From: Flavobacterium panacagri
Lineage (GTDB): Bacteria; Bacteroidota; Bacteroidia; Flavobacteriales; Flavobacteriaceae
DNA: 64,000 nt
Direction: 5' to 3'
Assembly (NCBI RefSeq): GCF_030378165.1
Contig: NZ_CP119766.1
Span: forward strand, 930,001 to 994,000
In this document: positions 16,610 to 25,828 of the stretch, piece by piece
Position numbering within the stretch: position 1 is the stretch's first letter
Layout: the number at the start of each line of letters is the position of its first letter
Program-made: the position numbers and the translations under genes
Notes under the pieces: generated by a model
Seen by the model: the letters and a program-made list of their open reading frames with translations, nothing else
Databases searched by the model: none
What the model was told of the DNA's origin: nothing

Positions 16610-17371
16610 TTAATCAATTTCGACTAAAACCGGACAATGATCTGAATGCATAGCGTCTGGTAGTATAACAGCTCTTTTTAAACGGTTTTCTAACGCATTG
16701 CTTACCAAATTATAATCGATACGCCATCCTTTATTGTTTCCTCTTGCTCCTGCACGGTAACTCCACCAAGAATAATTGTGTGGTTCTTTATTGAAATGAC
16801 GGAAACTATCAATAAAACCAGATTTCATAAAAGCATCTAACCAAGCACGTTCTGCAGGTAGAAATCCAGAAACTGTCTTATTACGAACTGGATCATGAAT
16901 ATCAATTGCTTCGTGACAGATATTATAATCACCGCAGATAATCAAATTTGGAATCGTCAATTTCAATTCATTAACATACGTTTGAAAATCATCCATAAAC
17001 ATAAATTTATGATCTAATCTTTCAATGTTTGTTCCCGATGGTAAATACAAACTCATTACCGAAACATCATCAAAATCGGCACGAAGATTTCGACCTTCAA
17101 AATCCATATGATGAATTCCTGTTCCGTAAACAATGTTATTCGGTTTTGTTTTAGACAAAATTGCTACGCCACTGTATCCTTTTTTAGTTGCAGGATAGTA
17201 ATATTGGAAAGGATAACCTGCTGCTGTGATATCGTCAACTGGAATCTGATCCTGTGTTGCCTTTATTTCCTGAAGGCAGATTACATCAGGACTTGCTTGT
17301 TGCAGCCACTCGATAAAACCTTTGTTTATCGCGGCACGAATTCCGTTTACGTTATAAGAAATAATTTTCAT
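16610..17371 (-). CDS. xth: Exodeoxyribonuclease III
   Basis: This is an AP endonuclease / 3'-5' exonuclease of base-excision repair. I set the start at the Met of MKIISYNVNGIRAA (17371), giving 253 residues as is usual; an upstream in-frame ATG at 17413 adds 14 residues not typical of the family. Catalytic motifs are visible: LQEIK (Glu), GDYNICH (Asp and Asn), and the C-terminal SDHCPVLVEID (Asp-His). A minus-strand -7 box TACATTTG (17392-17399) lies just upstream of this start and inside the longer frame, which supports the shorter choice. Confidence 0.95.
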   Translation of the reverse strand: MKIISYNVNGIRAAINKGFIEWLQQASPDVICLQEIKATQDQIPVDDITAAGYPFQYYYPATKKGYSGVAILSKTKPNNIVYGTGIHHMDFEGRNLRADFDDVSVMSLYLPSGTNIERLDHKFMFMDDFQTYVNELKLTIPNLIICGDYNICHEAIDIHDPVRNKTVSGFLPAERAWLDAFMKSGFIDSFRHFNKEPHNYSWWSYRAGARGNNKGWRIDYNLVSNALENRLKRAVILPDAMHSDHCPVLVEID

Positions 17372-17451
17372 CAGTGATTTTTTTAGGATTTCAAATGTAA
17401 TAAAAAAGTGCAAAGTTTATCTTGGAAACAATGAAAAGTAGAGTTTTTTGT

Positions 17452-17459
17452 TATCTTTG
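17452..17459 (+). promoter_or_regulatory. -7 box (TATCTTTG) upstream of olsF
   Basis: TATCTTTG fits TAnnTTTG and lies 30 bases before the olsF ATG. No well-spaced -33 TTG is obvious. Confidence 0.5.
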
Positions 17460-17489
17460 TTCGCTGTTCTAATAAATTAAAAGTACTAC

Positions 17490-19292
17490 ATGGGTTTAGT
17501 TACCGCGAAAGAAGTTGCAAAGGCAATAAATGTTGAAAAGTACGGAGTTCTCGGTACATTTTCTGGCTGGATTCTTATGAAGGTTCTTAAGATCTCTACC
17601 CTTAATAAAATTTACGACCATAATAAACACCTTGAGGATGTTGCGTTTTTGAACGGAATTTTGGATGAGATGGAAATCAAATTTGAAATCCCGGAAGAAG
17701 ACTTAAAACGTCTGCCGAAAGATGGTGCTTATATCACTATTTCTAATCATCCGCTTGGAGGAATTGATGGAATTTTATTGTTGAAATTAATGCTTGAAAG
17801 AGAGCCAAATTTCAAAATCATTGCAAACTTCTTATTGCACAGAATTGTTCCAATGAAAAAATACATTATGCCCGTTAATCCTTTTGAAAACCATAAGGAT
17901 GCAAAATCGAGCGTAATTGGAATTAAAGAAACGTTACGTCATTTAAGTGATGGTAAACCACTTGGAATTTTCCCTGCTGGAGAAGTTTCAACTTATAAAG
18001 ATGGAAAATTAGTTGTTGACAAACCTTGGGAAGAAGGCGCAATAAAACTGATTAGAAAAGCAAAAGTTCCGGTTGTACCCATTTATTTTCATGCTAAAAA
18101 CAGTAAATTATTCTACTGGCTTTCTAAAATTGATGACACTTTAAGAACTGCAAAATTGCCTTCTGAATTGTTAACGCAGAAAGACCGTGTGATTAAAGTT
18201 CGTATCGGAAAACCGATTTCGGTAAGCGAACAAAACGAAATCGAATCTTTTGAGGAATATTCAGAATTCTTAAGAAAGAAAACCTATATGCTGGCTAATC
18301 CGTTTGAGAAAGACACCAAACTAATTGATACAGCAAGCCTTAAAATACCAAAAGCACCTAAAAAAATTGTAACTGCTGCCAGTGAATCAAAATTGATTGA
18401 TGAAGTTCAGGCTTTAAGAAATAGTGATTCTAGATTTTTACAAAGTAAAAATTACGAAGTTTTCTTTGCAAGCGCAAAAGAAATCCCGAACATTATTCAT
18501 GAAATTGGCCGTCTTCGCGAAATCACTTTCCGTGAAGTTGGCGAAGGAACAAACGAATCGATTGACTTAGACGAATACGATCAATATTATCACCATATGT
18601 TTTTATGGGATGATGAAACCAAAAAAATCGCCGGAGCTTACCGAATGGGATTAGGTTCTGAGATTTATCCGAAATACGGAATTGAAGGTTTCTACCTAAC
18701 AGATCTTTTTAGATTTGAACCAGAACTTCACGATATGATGCACAAATCGATTGAAATGGGTCGTGCTTTTATTGTGAAAGAATACCAGCAAAAACCAATG
18801 CCTTTGTTTTTATTATGGAAAGGTATTATTCATACGACTTTACGTCATCCTGAACACAAATATTTAGTTGGAGGTGTAAGTATCAGTAATCAATTCTCCG
18901 ATTTCTCTAAATCGCTTATGATTGAGTTTATGAAATCAAACTATTACGATCCGTATATTGCGCAATACATTCATCCGAAGAAAGCCTATAAAGTTAAACT
19001 GAAAGATGCTGACAAAGACTTCATTTTCGACGAAGCTGAATCTGACTTGAATAAATTCGATAAAATTATTGACGAATTAGAACCAGGAAACTTACGTCTG
19101 CCTGTTTTAATTAAGAAATACATCAAACAAAATGCACGTGTAGTTGCCTTTAACGTTGACCCTTTATTCAATAACGCTATAGATGGTTTAATGTATATCA
19201 GGATTGCAGATATTCCGGAAAGCACTATGAAACCTGTTATTGAAGAATTTCAGATTGAATTGGAAAAGAAATTATCCGAGAAAGAAGATTAA
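17490..19292 (+). CDS. olsF: Bifunctional acyltransferase, ornithine-lipid synthase type
   Basis: The protein fuses an N-terminal lysophospholipid-acyltransferase-like domain (OlsA-like) to a C-terminal GNAT-type N-acyltransferase domain (OlsB-like), the layout of OlsF, which makes ornithine lipids from ornithine and acyl-ACP. The N-terminal domain has ISNHPLGGIDG with His87 and Asp93 (H-x5-D rather than H-x4-D) and FPAGEVSTY (about 160-168). The GNAT half (about 305-500) contains EIGRLREITFREVGEG and YRMGLGSEIYP. The 600-residue length fits. Ornithine lipids are phosphorus-free outer-membrane lipids common in this group. Assignment rests on architecture alone. Confidence 0.75.
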   Translation: MGLVTAKEVAKAINVEKYGVLGTFSGWILMKVLKISTLNKIYDHNKHLEDVAFLNGILDEMEIKFEIPEEDLKRLPKDGAYITISNHPLGGIDGILLLKLMLEREPNFKIIANFLLHRIVPMKKYIMPVNPFENHKDAKSSVIGIKETLRHLSDGKPLGIFPAGEVSTYKDGKLVVDKPWEEGAIKLIRKAKVPVVPIYFHAKNSKLFYWLSKIDDTLRTAKLPSELLTQKDRVIKVRIGKPISVSEQNEIESFEEYSEFLRKKTYMLANPFEKDTKLIDTASLKIPKAPKKIVTAASESKLIDEVQALRNSDSRFLQSKNYEVFFASAKEIPNIIHEIGRLREITFREVGEGTNESIDLDEYDQYYHHMFLWDDETKKIAGAYRMGLGSEIYPKYGIEGFYLTDLFRFEPELHDMMHKSIEMGRAFIVKEYQQKPMPLFLLWKGIIHTTLRHPEHKYLVGGVSISNQFSDFSKSLMIEFMKSNYYDPYIAQYIHPKKAYKVKLKDADKDFIFDEAESDLNKFDKIIDELEPGNLRLPVLIKKYIKQNARVVAFNVDPLFNNAIDGLMYIRIADIPESTMKPVIEEFQIELEKKLSEKED

Positions 19293-19310
19293 AAACAATC
19301 TATCATAAAA

Positions 19311-19350
19311 AGAAAACTCATAAATTTAAGTTTATGAGTTTTCTTTTTTT
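19311..19350. terminator. Bidirectional terminator between olsF and the SUFU-like gene
   Basis: The stem AGAAAACTCATAAA / TTTATGAGTTTTCT has a 6-base loop and is followed by a T run. It lies between convergent genes. Confidence 0.9.
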
Positions 19351-19361
19351 ACACACTATTC

Positions 19362-20459
19362 TTAAACAACTTCTTGTCGTTCAAAACTAAATATTTCTTC
19401 ACCAATTGTATCTAGTTTATCCAGTATAACTTTCGAACCAGATTCTTTCATTACTGCCCATTCTCTATCTGAAACAGGTACAACCCATAAAAAATTTGTC
19501 TGTGAATCTCCAAAAGCTGGGACATTCATTTGAGGCAGAAGTTTTAATTTATTAGTTAGTACTGCATACTTAAATTTTTCACTAACAATGGTTTGAAATT
19601 CTACTGTATGGCCTTCCCCCACAAAAGTGACATAATCCCAAGGTATTGCTGTAATGCCACTTATGAGACTTGCCACATTGTTTACTTCATCATTTGTCAA
19701 TCCTAATCTCAAAATAATTCCGAGCTCAATTCTATTTACTTTGCTAGGATCTTCATAGTACATTTCGATTTTGGGCTGTGGCCTTAATGATACTGCTACT
19801 GTTGCAAAAACAATCTTTTCTTCGCCTTCGTACACATAAAGACCTTTTGGAGGCCATTCTGAATTATCAATTGCATAATACTTTTCACTTTCGCCAAATA
19901 TATCTTCATAATAATTTAAAATTTTCGGCTGTAAGGACTGAAAAGGATTTTCGTCTCTATCCCATTCTTTAATAAAAGAGACAGCATTATTTACCCTTTT
20001 TCTCATTTCATTATCTTCAGATAGTTCCCAAGCAAAATTACCCTGGCCAGTACAGTCTCGAGCATATCCTAAGAATCCTTCATCTCCTCCCCAGCTCGGT
20101 ATTATGCATAAAATTTCTCCGTTCTCTAACAAGGCAGCACCATCTCCTTCTTCCAGCCAGACAATTTCTAAGTTCTTTTCACTAAGACTTTCTTGACCTT
20201 CAGGAAATTTGCAAAACTCTTTAGTTAGCATTGGAGGCACTCCTTTTTCCATCAATTTTACTTCTATTTCTTCTGGTGCCTTACTTAAATTTCTAATCCA
20301 ACAGCTTTTTACACCAAAGTCGTCATTATCGCCAAACAAATAAAAATAGGCTGTTCTATTATCTTGTTCTACAATTGCAGTGATTGGACAATTCGGGCTT
20401 CTTAATTCAAGAAGAACTTTGGGTTTTTCAATCTTATTACTTCTGCTAAATAATCCCAT
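19362..20459 (-). CDS. SUFU-domain-like protein
   Basis: This is a soluble 365-residue protein without a signal peptide. The C-terminal half (about 185-350) resembles bacterial suppressor-of-fused (SUFU) domains: GLYVYEGEEKIVFATVAVSLRPQP, IELGIILR, ITAIPWDYVTFVGEGHTV, FLWVVPVSDREWAVMKESG. Bacterial SUFU proteins are often immunity proteins of polymorphic toxin systems, but no toxin gene is next to it here, so the role is open. The N-terminal half is not recognised. Downstream minus-strand neighbours are small membrane proteins. Confidence 0.6.
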   Translation of the reverse strand: MGLFSRSNKIEKPKVLLELRSPNCPITAIVEQDNRTAYFYLFGDNDDFGVKSCWIRNLSKAPEEIEVKLMEKGVPPMLTKEFCKFPEGQESLSEKNLEIVWLEEGDGAALLENGEILCIIPSWGGDEGFLGYARDCTGQGNFAWELSEDNEMRKRVNNAVSFIKEWDRDENPFQSLQPKILNYYEDIFGESEKYYAIDNSEWPPKGLYVYEGEEKIVFATVAVSLRPQPKIEMYYEDPSKVNRIELGIILRLGLTNDEVNNVASLISGITAIPWDYVTFVGEGHTVEFQTIVSEKFKYAVLTNKLKLLPQMNVPAFGDSQTNFLWVVPVSDREWAVMKESGSKVILDKLDTIGEEIFSFERQEVV

Positions 20460-20579
20460 ATTTCTTTACTATTTTTTTTTCAGATTAAAATTCATAATGA
20501 AGTAACGACTTTTATTTAAAAAACACTATTCTAAAACAAAATTTCTTTATCTCTAAACGTCATGATTACTGTAAACCAA

Positions 20580-20609
20580 AAATCCCATACGTCGTAACAT
20601 ATGGGATTT
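20580..20609 (-). terminator. Terminator after the DUF805 gene
   Basis: The stem AATCCCATA / TATGGGATT has a 10-base loop and a T run when read on the minus strand, 26 bases beyond the DUF805 stop. Confidence 0.8.
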
Positions 20610-20634
20610 CTATATCAACACTTTTCATTTAAAA

Positions 20635-21006
20635 CTAGTTAAGATCTTTTCCAATCTCCTTTAGGTCTTCGAGTTGGCTTTTAGGATTTGCACCATATTT
20701 ATTTGCCCCTTTTTCCCCTTCCATAGCGGCCAAATATATATCATACAATGGAATGAGAATAAACCAGCCGCTTTTACCAACATCATGCATTCTTCGAACT
20801 CCAACTGCAATAGAAGGAATTAAAACTGCCAAAGTAAATAGGTTGGCAAGCATTGCAAGACTAGACGAAATTATGCCAAGTACTACACTCAGAACCACAC
20901 TAATTATAACATTCACTAGAACAACTGTCCAAAATTCCTTTCTTCTTGCTCTGCCTTTAAAATTTGCATAGTTCTCAAAAACTACTTTTTTATAAATTTC
21001 TAACAT
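20635..21006 (-). CDS. DUF805 membrane protein
   Basis: This is a small inner-membrane protein (123 residues). It starts with the typical FENYANFKGRARRKEFW motif, has hydrophobic segments at about 28-50 and 53-72, and then VGVRRMHDVGKSGWFILIPLYDI, the DUF805 signature. Function is unknown. It lies in a run of small minus-strand membrane proteins (DUF805, TM2, RDD), each with its own terminator or spacing. Confidence 0.9.
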   Translation of the reverse strand: MLEIYKKVVFENYANFKGRARRKEFWTVVLVNVIISVVLSVVLGIISSSLAMLANLFTLAVLIPSIAVGVRRMHDVGKSGWFILIPLYDIYLAAMEGEKGANKYGANPKSQLEDLKEIGKDLN

Positions 21007-21154
21007 AATAAATCTTTATAAATTACCCTACTCTTAAGGATTTTCAGTTACTCCATTACTTTATTTATGAAGCGTAAGATTAATCACTATACAAATCATT
21101 AACAGGAACTAAAAGTTATTGTTATATCAGATGAAGACATTTTTGAGCATAAAA

Positions 21155-21180
21155 AAACCCATTCACTACTGAATGGGTTT
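21155..21180. terminator. Terminator after the TM2 gene
   Basis: The stem AAACCCATTC / GAATGGGTTT has a short loop and flanking A/T runs, 22 bases beyond the TM2 gene stop on the minus strand. Confidence 0.85.
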
Positions 21181-21201
21181 AAATATGATCGTTTATTGAA
21201 A

Positions 21202-21474
21202 TTAAAACCAGCCTTTATAACCTTTTTGATAGGTTTGATAAAACTCATCATCACTTTTGGTCAAATAAATAATACCTTCTATAATTCCAATTACACCGCC
21301 AATTCCTAACATAAGGGCTAGAAGAATCTGAATTATACCTTCTTTTGTGTAACCTAGGTAAAATTTATGAATTCCTAAATATCCTACAAGTATCGCTAGA
21401 ATTCCAGCTACTATTTTTTTATTCTCTTGCTGATAACGCGGATTATTCCAGTCTTCTCGTTTTGTATTTTCCAT
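21202..21474 (-). CDS. TM2-domain protein
   Basis: This 90-residue protein has two membrane helices around the TM2 signature: KKIVAGILAILVGYLGIHKFYLGYTKEGIIQILLALMLGIGGVIGIIEGIIYL. The charged N-terminus (MENTKREDWNNPRYQQ) is likely cytoplasmic. Function is unknown across the family. Confidence 0.92.
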   Translation of the reverse strand: MENTKREDWNNPRYQQENKKIVAGILAILVGYLGIHKFYLGYTKEGIIQILLALMLGIGGVIGIIEGIIYLTKSDDEFYQTYQKGYKGWF

Positions 21475-21554
21475 TTTTATTCTCTTTTATAGTTAATAAT
21501 ATAGTTTTACAAATAGTCAGCCTTAAGTCAAATCCGCTTCCTGCGAATAACTTA

Positions 21555-22202
21555 TTATTTATCTACTACCATAGTTTGGGCAGCCAAATCATGAAGTGCT
21601 CTTTTATCTTGATTCAATAATGAAGCTAAATAGATAAACGGGAAGAAAACACATAATCCTTTGATAAGATTTCTTAAGATTGTATAGAAAGGCAGTACAC
21701 TTTTTCCTTCGTTATAATCAACTGTTTTAATTGAAAGCGCTAATTTGCCTACAGAAGAACCTTTCAGTAAAAAATCGCAAAGCATGAAATAAGCAAAACC
21801 TATTAACGGAATAAACCCTAAACCTGATTGTATGTAATAAATCAGAATAAAATTAAGTGCATACAAAAGCGCTAAATCGATAACAAAAGCACCAATTCTT
21901 TTTCCAAAATCACAAGGCACAAGGCCAATTGTACTATTTTCTTCTTGTGAAGTATTCCCTAATCTATTTCTTGTGTCGTATTCGTGTGAAGAAAGAACAG
22001 ATCCTGGAACATAAGTACTATTACAGAAAAAACAGTTTAATTCATCTCCCAATTCTTTAATTTTAAGCAATGGAATAAAGAAAATATGAAAATACAGCTG
22101 ATAGTTTTTTAATTGATAGCTTTCTTGTCTTCTGCAATTTGGACAGTCAAATTTTCCAGATTTAATTGTGCTTTGAACTGTTTTTCTTCCGTAAATAATC
22201 AT
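21555..22202 (-). CDS. Zinc-ribbon plus RDD-domain membrane protein
   Basis: The N-terminal part has two Cys pairs forming a zinc ribbon (FDCPNCRRQ and LNCFFCNSTY) around an interfacial stretch YFHIFFIPLLKI. The C-terminal part (about 95-210) is an RDD domain with three hydrophobic segments and the pattern KRIGAFVIDLALLY...GKLALSIKTVD...RALHDLAAQTMVV. RDD proteins are membrane proteins of poorly known role, some tied to ion transport. 215 residues; no partner gene is evident. Confidence 0.85.
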   Translation of the reverse strand: MIIYGRKTVQSTIKSGKFDCPNCRRQESYQLKNYQLYFHIFFIPLLKIKELGDELNCFFCNSTYVPGSVLSSHEYDTRNRLGNTSQEENSTIGLVPCDFGKRIGAFVIDLALLYALNFILIYYIQSGLGFIPLIGFAYFMLCDFLLKGSSVGKLALSIKTVDYNEGKSVLPFYTILRNLIKGLCVFFPFIYLASLLNQDKRALHDLAAQTMVVDK

Positions 22203-22362
22203 AGGATTTTTAAATTTATAAGTTAAGTTTTTTGTTTTTGGGAAATTTCAACACAAACATTCTAAATGTTTTGTTAAAAAACTGGAACAATATTATTAAA
22301 AATTAACATACAAAACTAATTCGCTTTCAAAATTCAAAAGAAAAGAAATCCGAGCTAAGTTG

Positions 22363-23313
22363 TTAGCGTACATTATAAACCGCTTTAATCTTATCCACAA
22401 TTACTTGCGCCAAGCGTTCATGGCTTTCAAAAGTCCATCCGGCAATATGTGGTGTTAACAAAACATTTTTTGCTTCTAAAAGATATTGAAAAGCTTCTGG
22501 CGTATTTTTATCACTAAAAAGCGTTTCAAACGAAAGCTTCTCGTACTCCAAAACATCAAGTCCAGCTCCTAAAACTTTTTTTGATTTCATCGCTTCAACC
22601 AAATCAGCCGTAACGATGTTTTTACCGCGAGAAGTGTTTATAATCCAAAATGGCTTTTTAAACGCATTTATAAAGTCTGCATTGACCATTTTATCTGTTT
22701 CTGGTGTCCAAGGAAGATGAAGACTTAAAACATCTGTTTTTTCCTGTAATTCTGCCAGCGAAACTTGTTTAGCATTTTCGTCTCCTACATTATCCAAAAT
22801 ATCACAACAAAGCACTTCTGTATCAAAACCTCTTAGTTTTTTAGCAAATGCTTTTCCCATATTTCCATAACCGATAATTCCGACTGTTTTAAGATCCAGT
22901 TCGTGACCTCGGTTGCTCTCTCGATTCCATTGCCCCGATTTTACTTCGGCGTCGGCCTGATTCAGATTATTGAATAAGGATAAAATCATTCCCAACGAAT
23001 GTTCTGCAACAGCATTTCGGTTTCCTTCTGGCGCGGCAATCAAATGAATTCCTTTTTCAGCAGCATAGTCACAATCAATACTTTCCAAACCAGCTCCTAC
23101 TCTAGCTATAAACTGCAGGTTTGTTCCACAGTCTAAAAAAGTTTTATCAATCTTGAATCGACTGCGGATTACGATTCCGTTATAGTCTTGTATTTTTGCT
23201 TCTATCTCTTCTTTTGAAGATTTAAAATCGGCGTGATTTTCGAAACCTGCTTCTTCTAATTGATTCCATAGAACTGGATTATTGCTGTCGATATGAAGAA
23301 TTTTTATGCTCAT
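22363..23313 (-). CDS. D-2-hydroxyacid dehydrogenase (SerA-like)
   Basis: This is a cytoplasmic NAD-dependent D-2-hydroxyacid dehydrogenase, possibly a 3-phosphoglycerate dehydrogenase. I chose the Met at 23313 (MSIKILHIDSN), giving 316 residues; the longer frame to 23370 runs over a minus-strand -7 box (TATTTTTG, 23335-23342). The Rossmann motif VGIIGYGNMGKAFAKKL, catalytic Arg in NTSRGKNIV, Glu in LDVLEYEK and His in LTPHIAGWT are present. There is no C-terminal ACT domain. The exact substrate cannot be fixed. Confidence 0.88.
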   Translation of the reverse strand: MSIKILHIDSNNPVLWNQLEEAGFENHADFKSSKEEIEAKIQDYNGIVIRSRFKIDKTFLDCGTNLQFIARVGAGLESIDCDYAAEKGIHLIAAPEGNRNAVAEHSLGMILSLFNNLNQADAEVKSGQWNRESNRGHELDLKTVGIIGYGNMGKAFAKKLRGFDTEVLCCDILDNVGDENAKQVSLAELQEKTDVLSLHLPWTPETDKMVNADFINAFKKPFWIINTSRGKNIVTADLVEAMKSKKVLGAGLDVLEYEKLSFETLFSDKNTPEAFQYLLEAKNVLLTPHIAGWTFESHERLAQVIVDKIKAVYNVR

Positions 23314-23363
23314 TTTTATTGAATTTAATAACAACAAAAATACGGTTAATTTAATCTCATGAA

Positions 23364-23445
23364 GTCGCAAAGTCGCAAAGTTTTTTAATATATACTTTAA
23401 AAATTCATCAACAAAACAGAGCTCGCATCTTAGCGCCTTTGCGAC
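23364..23445. repeat. GCAAAG-type dispersed repeat with inverted arms
   Basis: The left arm GTCGCAAAGTCGCAAAG and right arm CTTAGCGCCTTTGCGAC are inverted around an AT-rich core. It is the same family as copies at 28976, 40737 and 42484, and lies between divergent genes. Confidence 0.65.
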
Positions 23446-23474
23446 AAATCCTTTTTATTGCGCATATTTTTTTC

Positions 23475-23482
23475 TAACTTTG
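23475..23482 (+). promoter_or_regulatory. -7 box (TAACTTTG) upstream of nhaA
   Basis: TAACTTTG matches TAnnTTTG and lies 52 bases before the nhaA ATG. A TTG at 23458-23460 is somewhat close for a -33 element (14-base spacer). Confidence 0.5.
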
Positions 23483-23534
23483 AAAGTATTCGGATTAATA
23501 AAATCCTTTCTCTAAATCTTCAGAATCCTTTCAG

Positions 23535-24698
23535 ATGAAATTAACCAAAACCTTTAAAGCTTTTTTTGAAAACGAAAAATCAGGAGGAATCATCTTGCTC
23601 TTTGTCACGATTTTATCTCTTTATTTAGCCAATTCCTCTTTTCAAGTTCCATATGTCGCTTTTTGGGAAAAAGAAATTTCAGGACATTCCATAACAGAAT
23701 GGATAAACGATGGCTTAATGACCATTTTCTTTTTATTGATTGGTTTAGAATTGGAACGCGAAATTTATCACGGAGAATTGTCTAATTTTAAAAATGCCTC
23801 TTTGCCAATAGTAGCTGCTTTTGGCGGTATGATTGTTCCCGCGGCAATATTTCTAGTTTTAAACTACGGAACAACTACTCAAAATGGTGCAGGAATTCCA
23901 ATGGCTACAGATATTGCCTTTGCAATTGGAATTTTATCGCTTCTTGGGAATAAAGTTCCTGCTTCATTAAAAGTATTTTTAACAGCTTTGGCAGTTATTG
24001 ATGATTTAGGTGCTATCATTGTCATCGCCGTTTTTTACAGTACATCCATTTCTTTTTTAAATCTCGGAATTGCACTTGCGATCTGGATTATTCTATTTGT
24101 TTTAAACCGAATGAAAATTCATAATTTGATTCCGTATTTAATTGGCGGAATTATCATGTGGTATTTTATGCTTAATTCTGGCGTTCATGCTACGATAACT
24201 GGAGTAATTTTAGCCTTTGTTATTCCGTTTGGCGATGGTGGGGAAAAAACATCTTCGTATAAACTGCAGCATTTTTTACATCAGCCCGTAGCCTTTTTTA
24301 TCCTGCCCCTTTTTGCAGTTGCCAATACAGCTTTAATCATAACCGAAAACTGGCACGAAGGATTAAACCACTCCAATTCATACGGAATTATTCTAGGGCT
24401 TGTTGTGGGTAAACCGCTTGGGATTTTATTATTTTCTTCTGTTGGTGTTACATCAGGTTTATGTTTACTGCCAAAAAATTTAAAATGGGCACACATTTTA
24501 GGCGCAGGAATGCTTGGTGGAATTGGTTTTACAATGTCGATCTTTATAACTGTTTTAGCCTTTAAAAATCCTGAGATAATTATTTTTTCTAAAATAGCTA
24601 TTCTGATTGCGTCGTTCTTAGCTGGACTTTTGGGATTTGTTTATCTAAAATACATTTTAAGTAAAACCCCATCCATTCAATCTAGTGATTATGAATAA
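23535..24698 (+). CDS. nhaA: Na+/H+ antiporter NhaA
   Basis: This is an inner-membrane sodium/proton exchanger for pH and sodium homeostasis. The 387 residues hold many membrane helices. The paired aspartates of the ion site are seen in LTALAVIDDLGAIIVIAV (about 145-162), and the MATDIAFAIGIL segment carries the other conserved Asp. The C-terminal GGIGFTMSIFI segment is typical. The following lipoprotein gene overlaps its end by 8 bases. Confidence 0.95.
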   Translation: MKLTKTFKAFFENEKSGGIILLFVTILSLYLANSSFQVPYVAFWEKEISGHSITEWINDGLMTIFFLLIGLELEREIYHGELSNFKNASLPIVAAFGGMIVPAAIFLVLNYGTTTQNGAGIPMATDIAFAIGILSLLGNKVPASLKVFLTALAVIDDLGAIIVIAVFYSTSISFLNLGIALAIWIILFVLNRMKIHNLIPYLIGGIIMWYFMLNSGVHATITGVILAFVIPFGDGGEKTSSYKLQHFLHQPVAFFILPLFAVANTALIITENWHEGLNHSNSYGIILGLVVGKPLGILLFSSVGVTSGLCLLPKNLKWAHILGAGMLGGIGFTMSIFITVLAFKNPEIIIFSKIAILIASFLAGLLGFVYLKYILSKTPSIQSSDYE

Positions 24699-25206
24699 AA
24701 TTCGATTTTCTGCATTGCTTTCTTTTTATTTCTTTCTAATTTCCTGCAATCAAAAAGCAGAGAAAATTTATTCGAACGAAACCCCAAAAGAAACTATTAT
24801 CTCTTCAGAATTACCTGCCCAAGATGAAGTTGAAGGAACCTACAAAGCACATGGCTGTGATATGTCGATAATTATTTCAAAAATCAAAACTGAGTATCAC
24901 TATATTTTAAAAACAAGCATAAGAACTTTAAAAGGTAAAGCAACTTACACAAAAAGCAGTTCCGGAGAGCAATATCTTGTACTGGAAGGAATTCAATGGG
25001 ATGAATATGAAGGCGATATCAGCAATGAAGAAGAAAATGACTCTATCCCTCGAAAAGAATTAGAAATTCCAGTTGGCATTGATGCTCTATATGTAAAAGA
25101 TACTTTGACAATCCAGAATTATGGAAATGCAATGAATTCTTATACCAAGATTTCGGAATGTGGGTTGAAGTATATTCAGTTAATTAAAAAAGGAAAATCC
25201 AATTGA
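24691..25206 (+). CDS. Small hypothetical lipoprotein
   Basis: A 171-residue lipoprotein is predicted: signal sequence with lipobox Cys19 (FFLISC). The ATG at 24691 is preferred to the GTG at 24685. It overlaps the nhaA stop by 8 bases, so it is coupled to the antiporter. The mature part is acidic and mixed beta, with two further cysteines (HGCDM and ISECGL). I do not recognise the family. Confidence 0.75.
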   Translation: MNKIRFSALLSFYFFLISCNQKAEKIYSNETPKETIISSELPAQDEVEGTYKAHGCDMSIIISKIKTEYHYILKTSIRTLKGKATYTKSSSGEQYLVLEGIQWDEYEGDISNEEENDSIPRKELEIPVGIDALYVKDTLTIQNYGNAMNSYTKISECGLKYIQLIKKGKSN

Positions 25207-25285
25207 AAAATTCCAAATTCTAACAAAGTACTTCACGGAATTTCTGTTGTAATGATCAGTTTCTCATCATTACAGCACAAACATA

Positions 25286-25585
25286 TTATCTTGTCGGATA
25301 TTTCTCAGGATTCTGTGAGGTATGAAAAACAGCATTCAAAAACACTGTTTTGGATGACTCATCAACAATGAAAAATGCAACGTAAGGAAACTTCTTAAAT
25401 GATAAGTAACGATAATTGTTATCGTGTAATTGATAAAAAGGATTTATCTGCAAGGCCTTATAAACCTTTTTATAATCATTCAAAAAATCTAACGCTACCT
25501 TTTTACTAGCTCTTAGAATATAATACTCAACTGCTTCCTCAATATTTTTTAATGCAATTGGAGAAACAATAATCTTATAGTTCAT
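25286..25585 (-). CDS. ParE/RelE-type toxin
   Basis: This is an intact 99-residue toxin-like protein of the RelE/ParE superfamily: IIVSPIALKNIEEAVEYY at the N-terminus, then FLNDYKKVYKALQINPF, and the beta strands RYLSFKKFPYVAFFIVDE and VFLNAVFHTSQNP. ParE proteins poison gyrase and RelE proteins cleave mRNA; the ending resembles ParE more. The gene overlaps the antitoxin gene by 11 bases. Confidence 0.85.
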   Translation of the reverse strand: MNYKIIVSPIALKNIEEAVEYYILRASKKVALDFLNDYKKVYKALQINPFYQLHDNNYRYLSFKKFPYVAFFIVDESSKTVFLNAVFHTSQNPEKYPTR

Positions 25586-25802
25586 ATTTCTTCTTTAAGT
25601 CAGCATAAACTGATTCAGCATCTGTGTAAAGACTTTTATCTGAGTTTAGTTGGCTATTTAAAATTTCCTGTTGTTCATCAGATAGCTCATAAGGCTTTAC
25701 ATTTGCTATCTCATACTTGATCTTTAGCGATTTCATAAAAGCTTTTACGGCTTCTATTTGAGAAGCATCTTCTGTATATGCTGTGATATTAATTGCTTGC
25801 AT
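25575..25802 (-). CDS. Antitoxin of the ParE/RelE-type pair
   Basis: This 75-residue protein is encoded directly upstream of and overlapping the toxin gene. It begins MQAINITAYTEDASQIEAVKAF and ends ESVYADLKKKYEL, a Bacteroidota antitoxin pattern (short beta-helix N-terminus, toxin-wrapping C-terminus). A minus-strand TAACTTTG (25829-25836) is its likely -7 box. It probably represses the operon, as type II antitoxins do. Confidence 0.8.
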   Translation of the reverse strand: MQAINITAYTEDASQIEAVKAFMKSLKIKYEIANVKPYELSDEQQEILNSQLNSDKSLYTDAESVYADLKKKYEL

Positions 25803-25828
25803 GATATTAATTTACTAAAGTTGATAAA

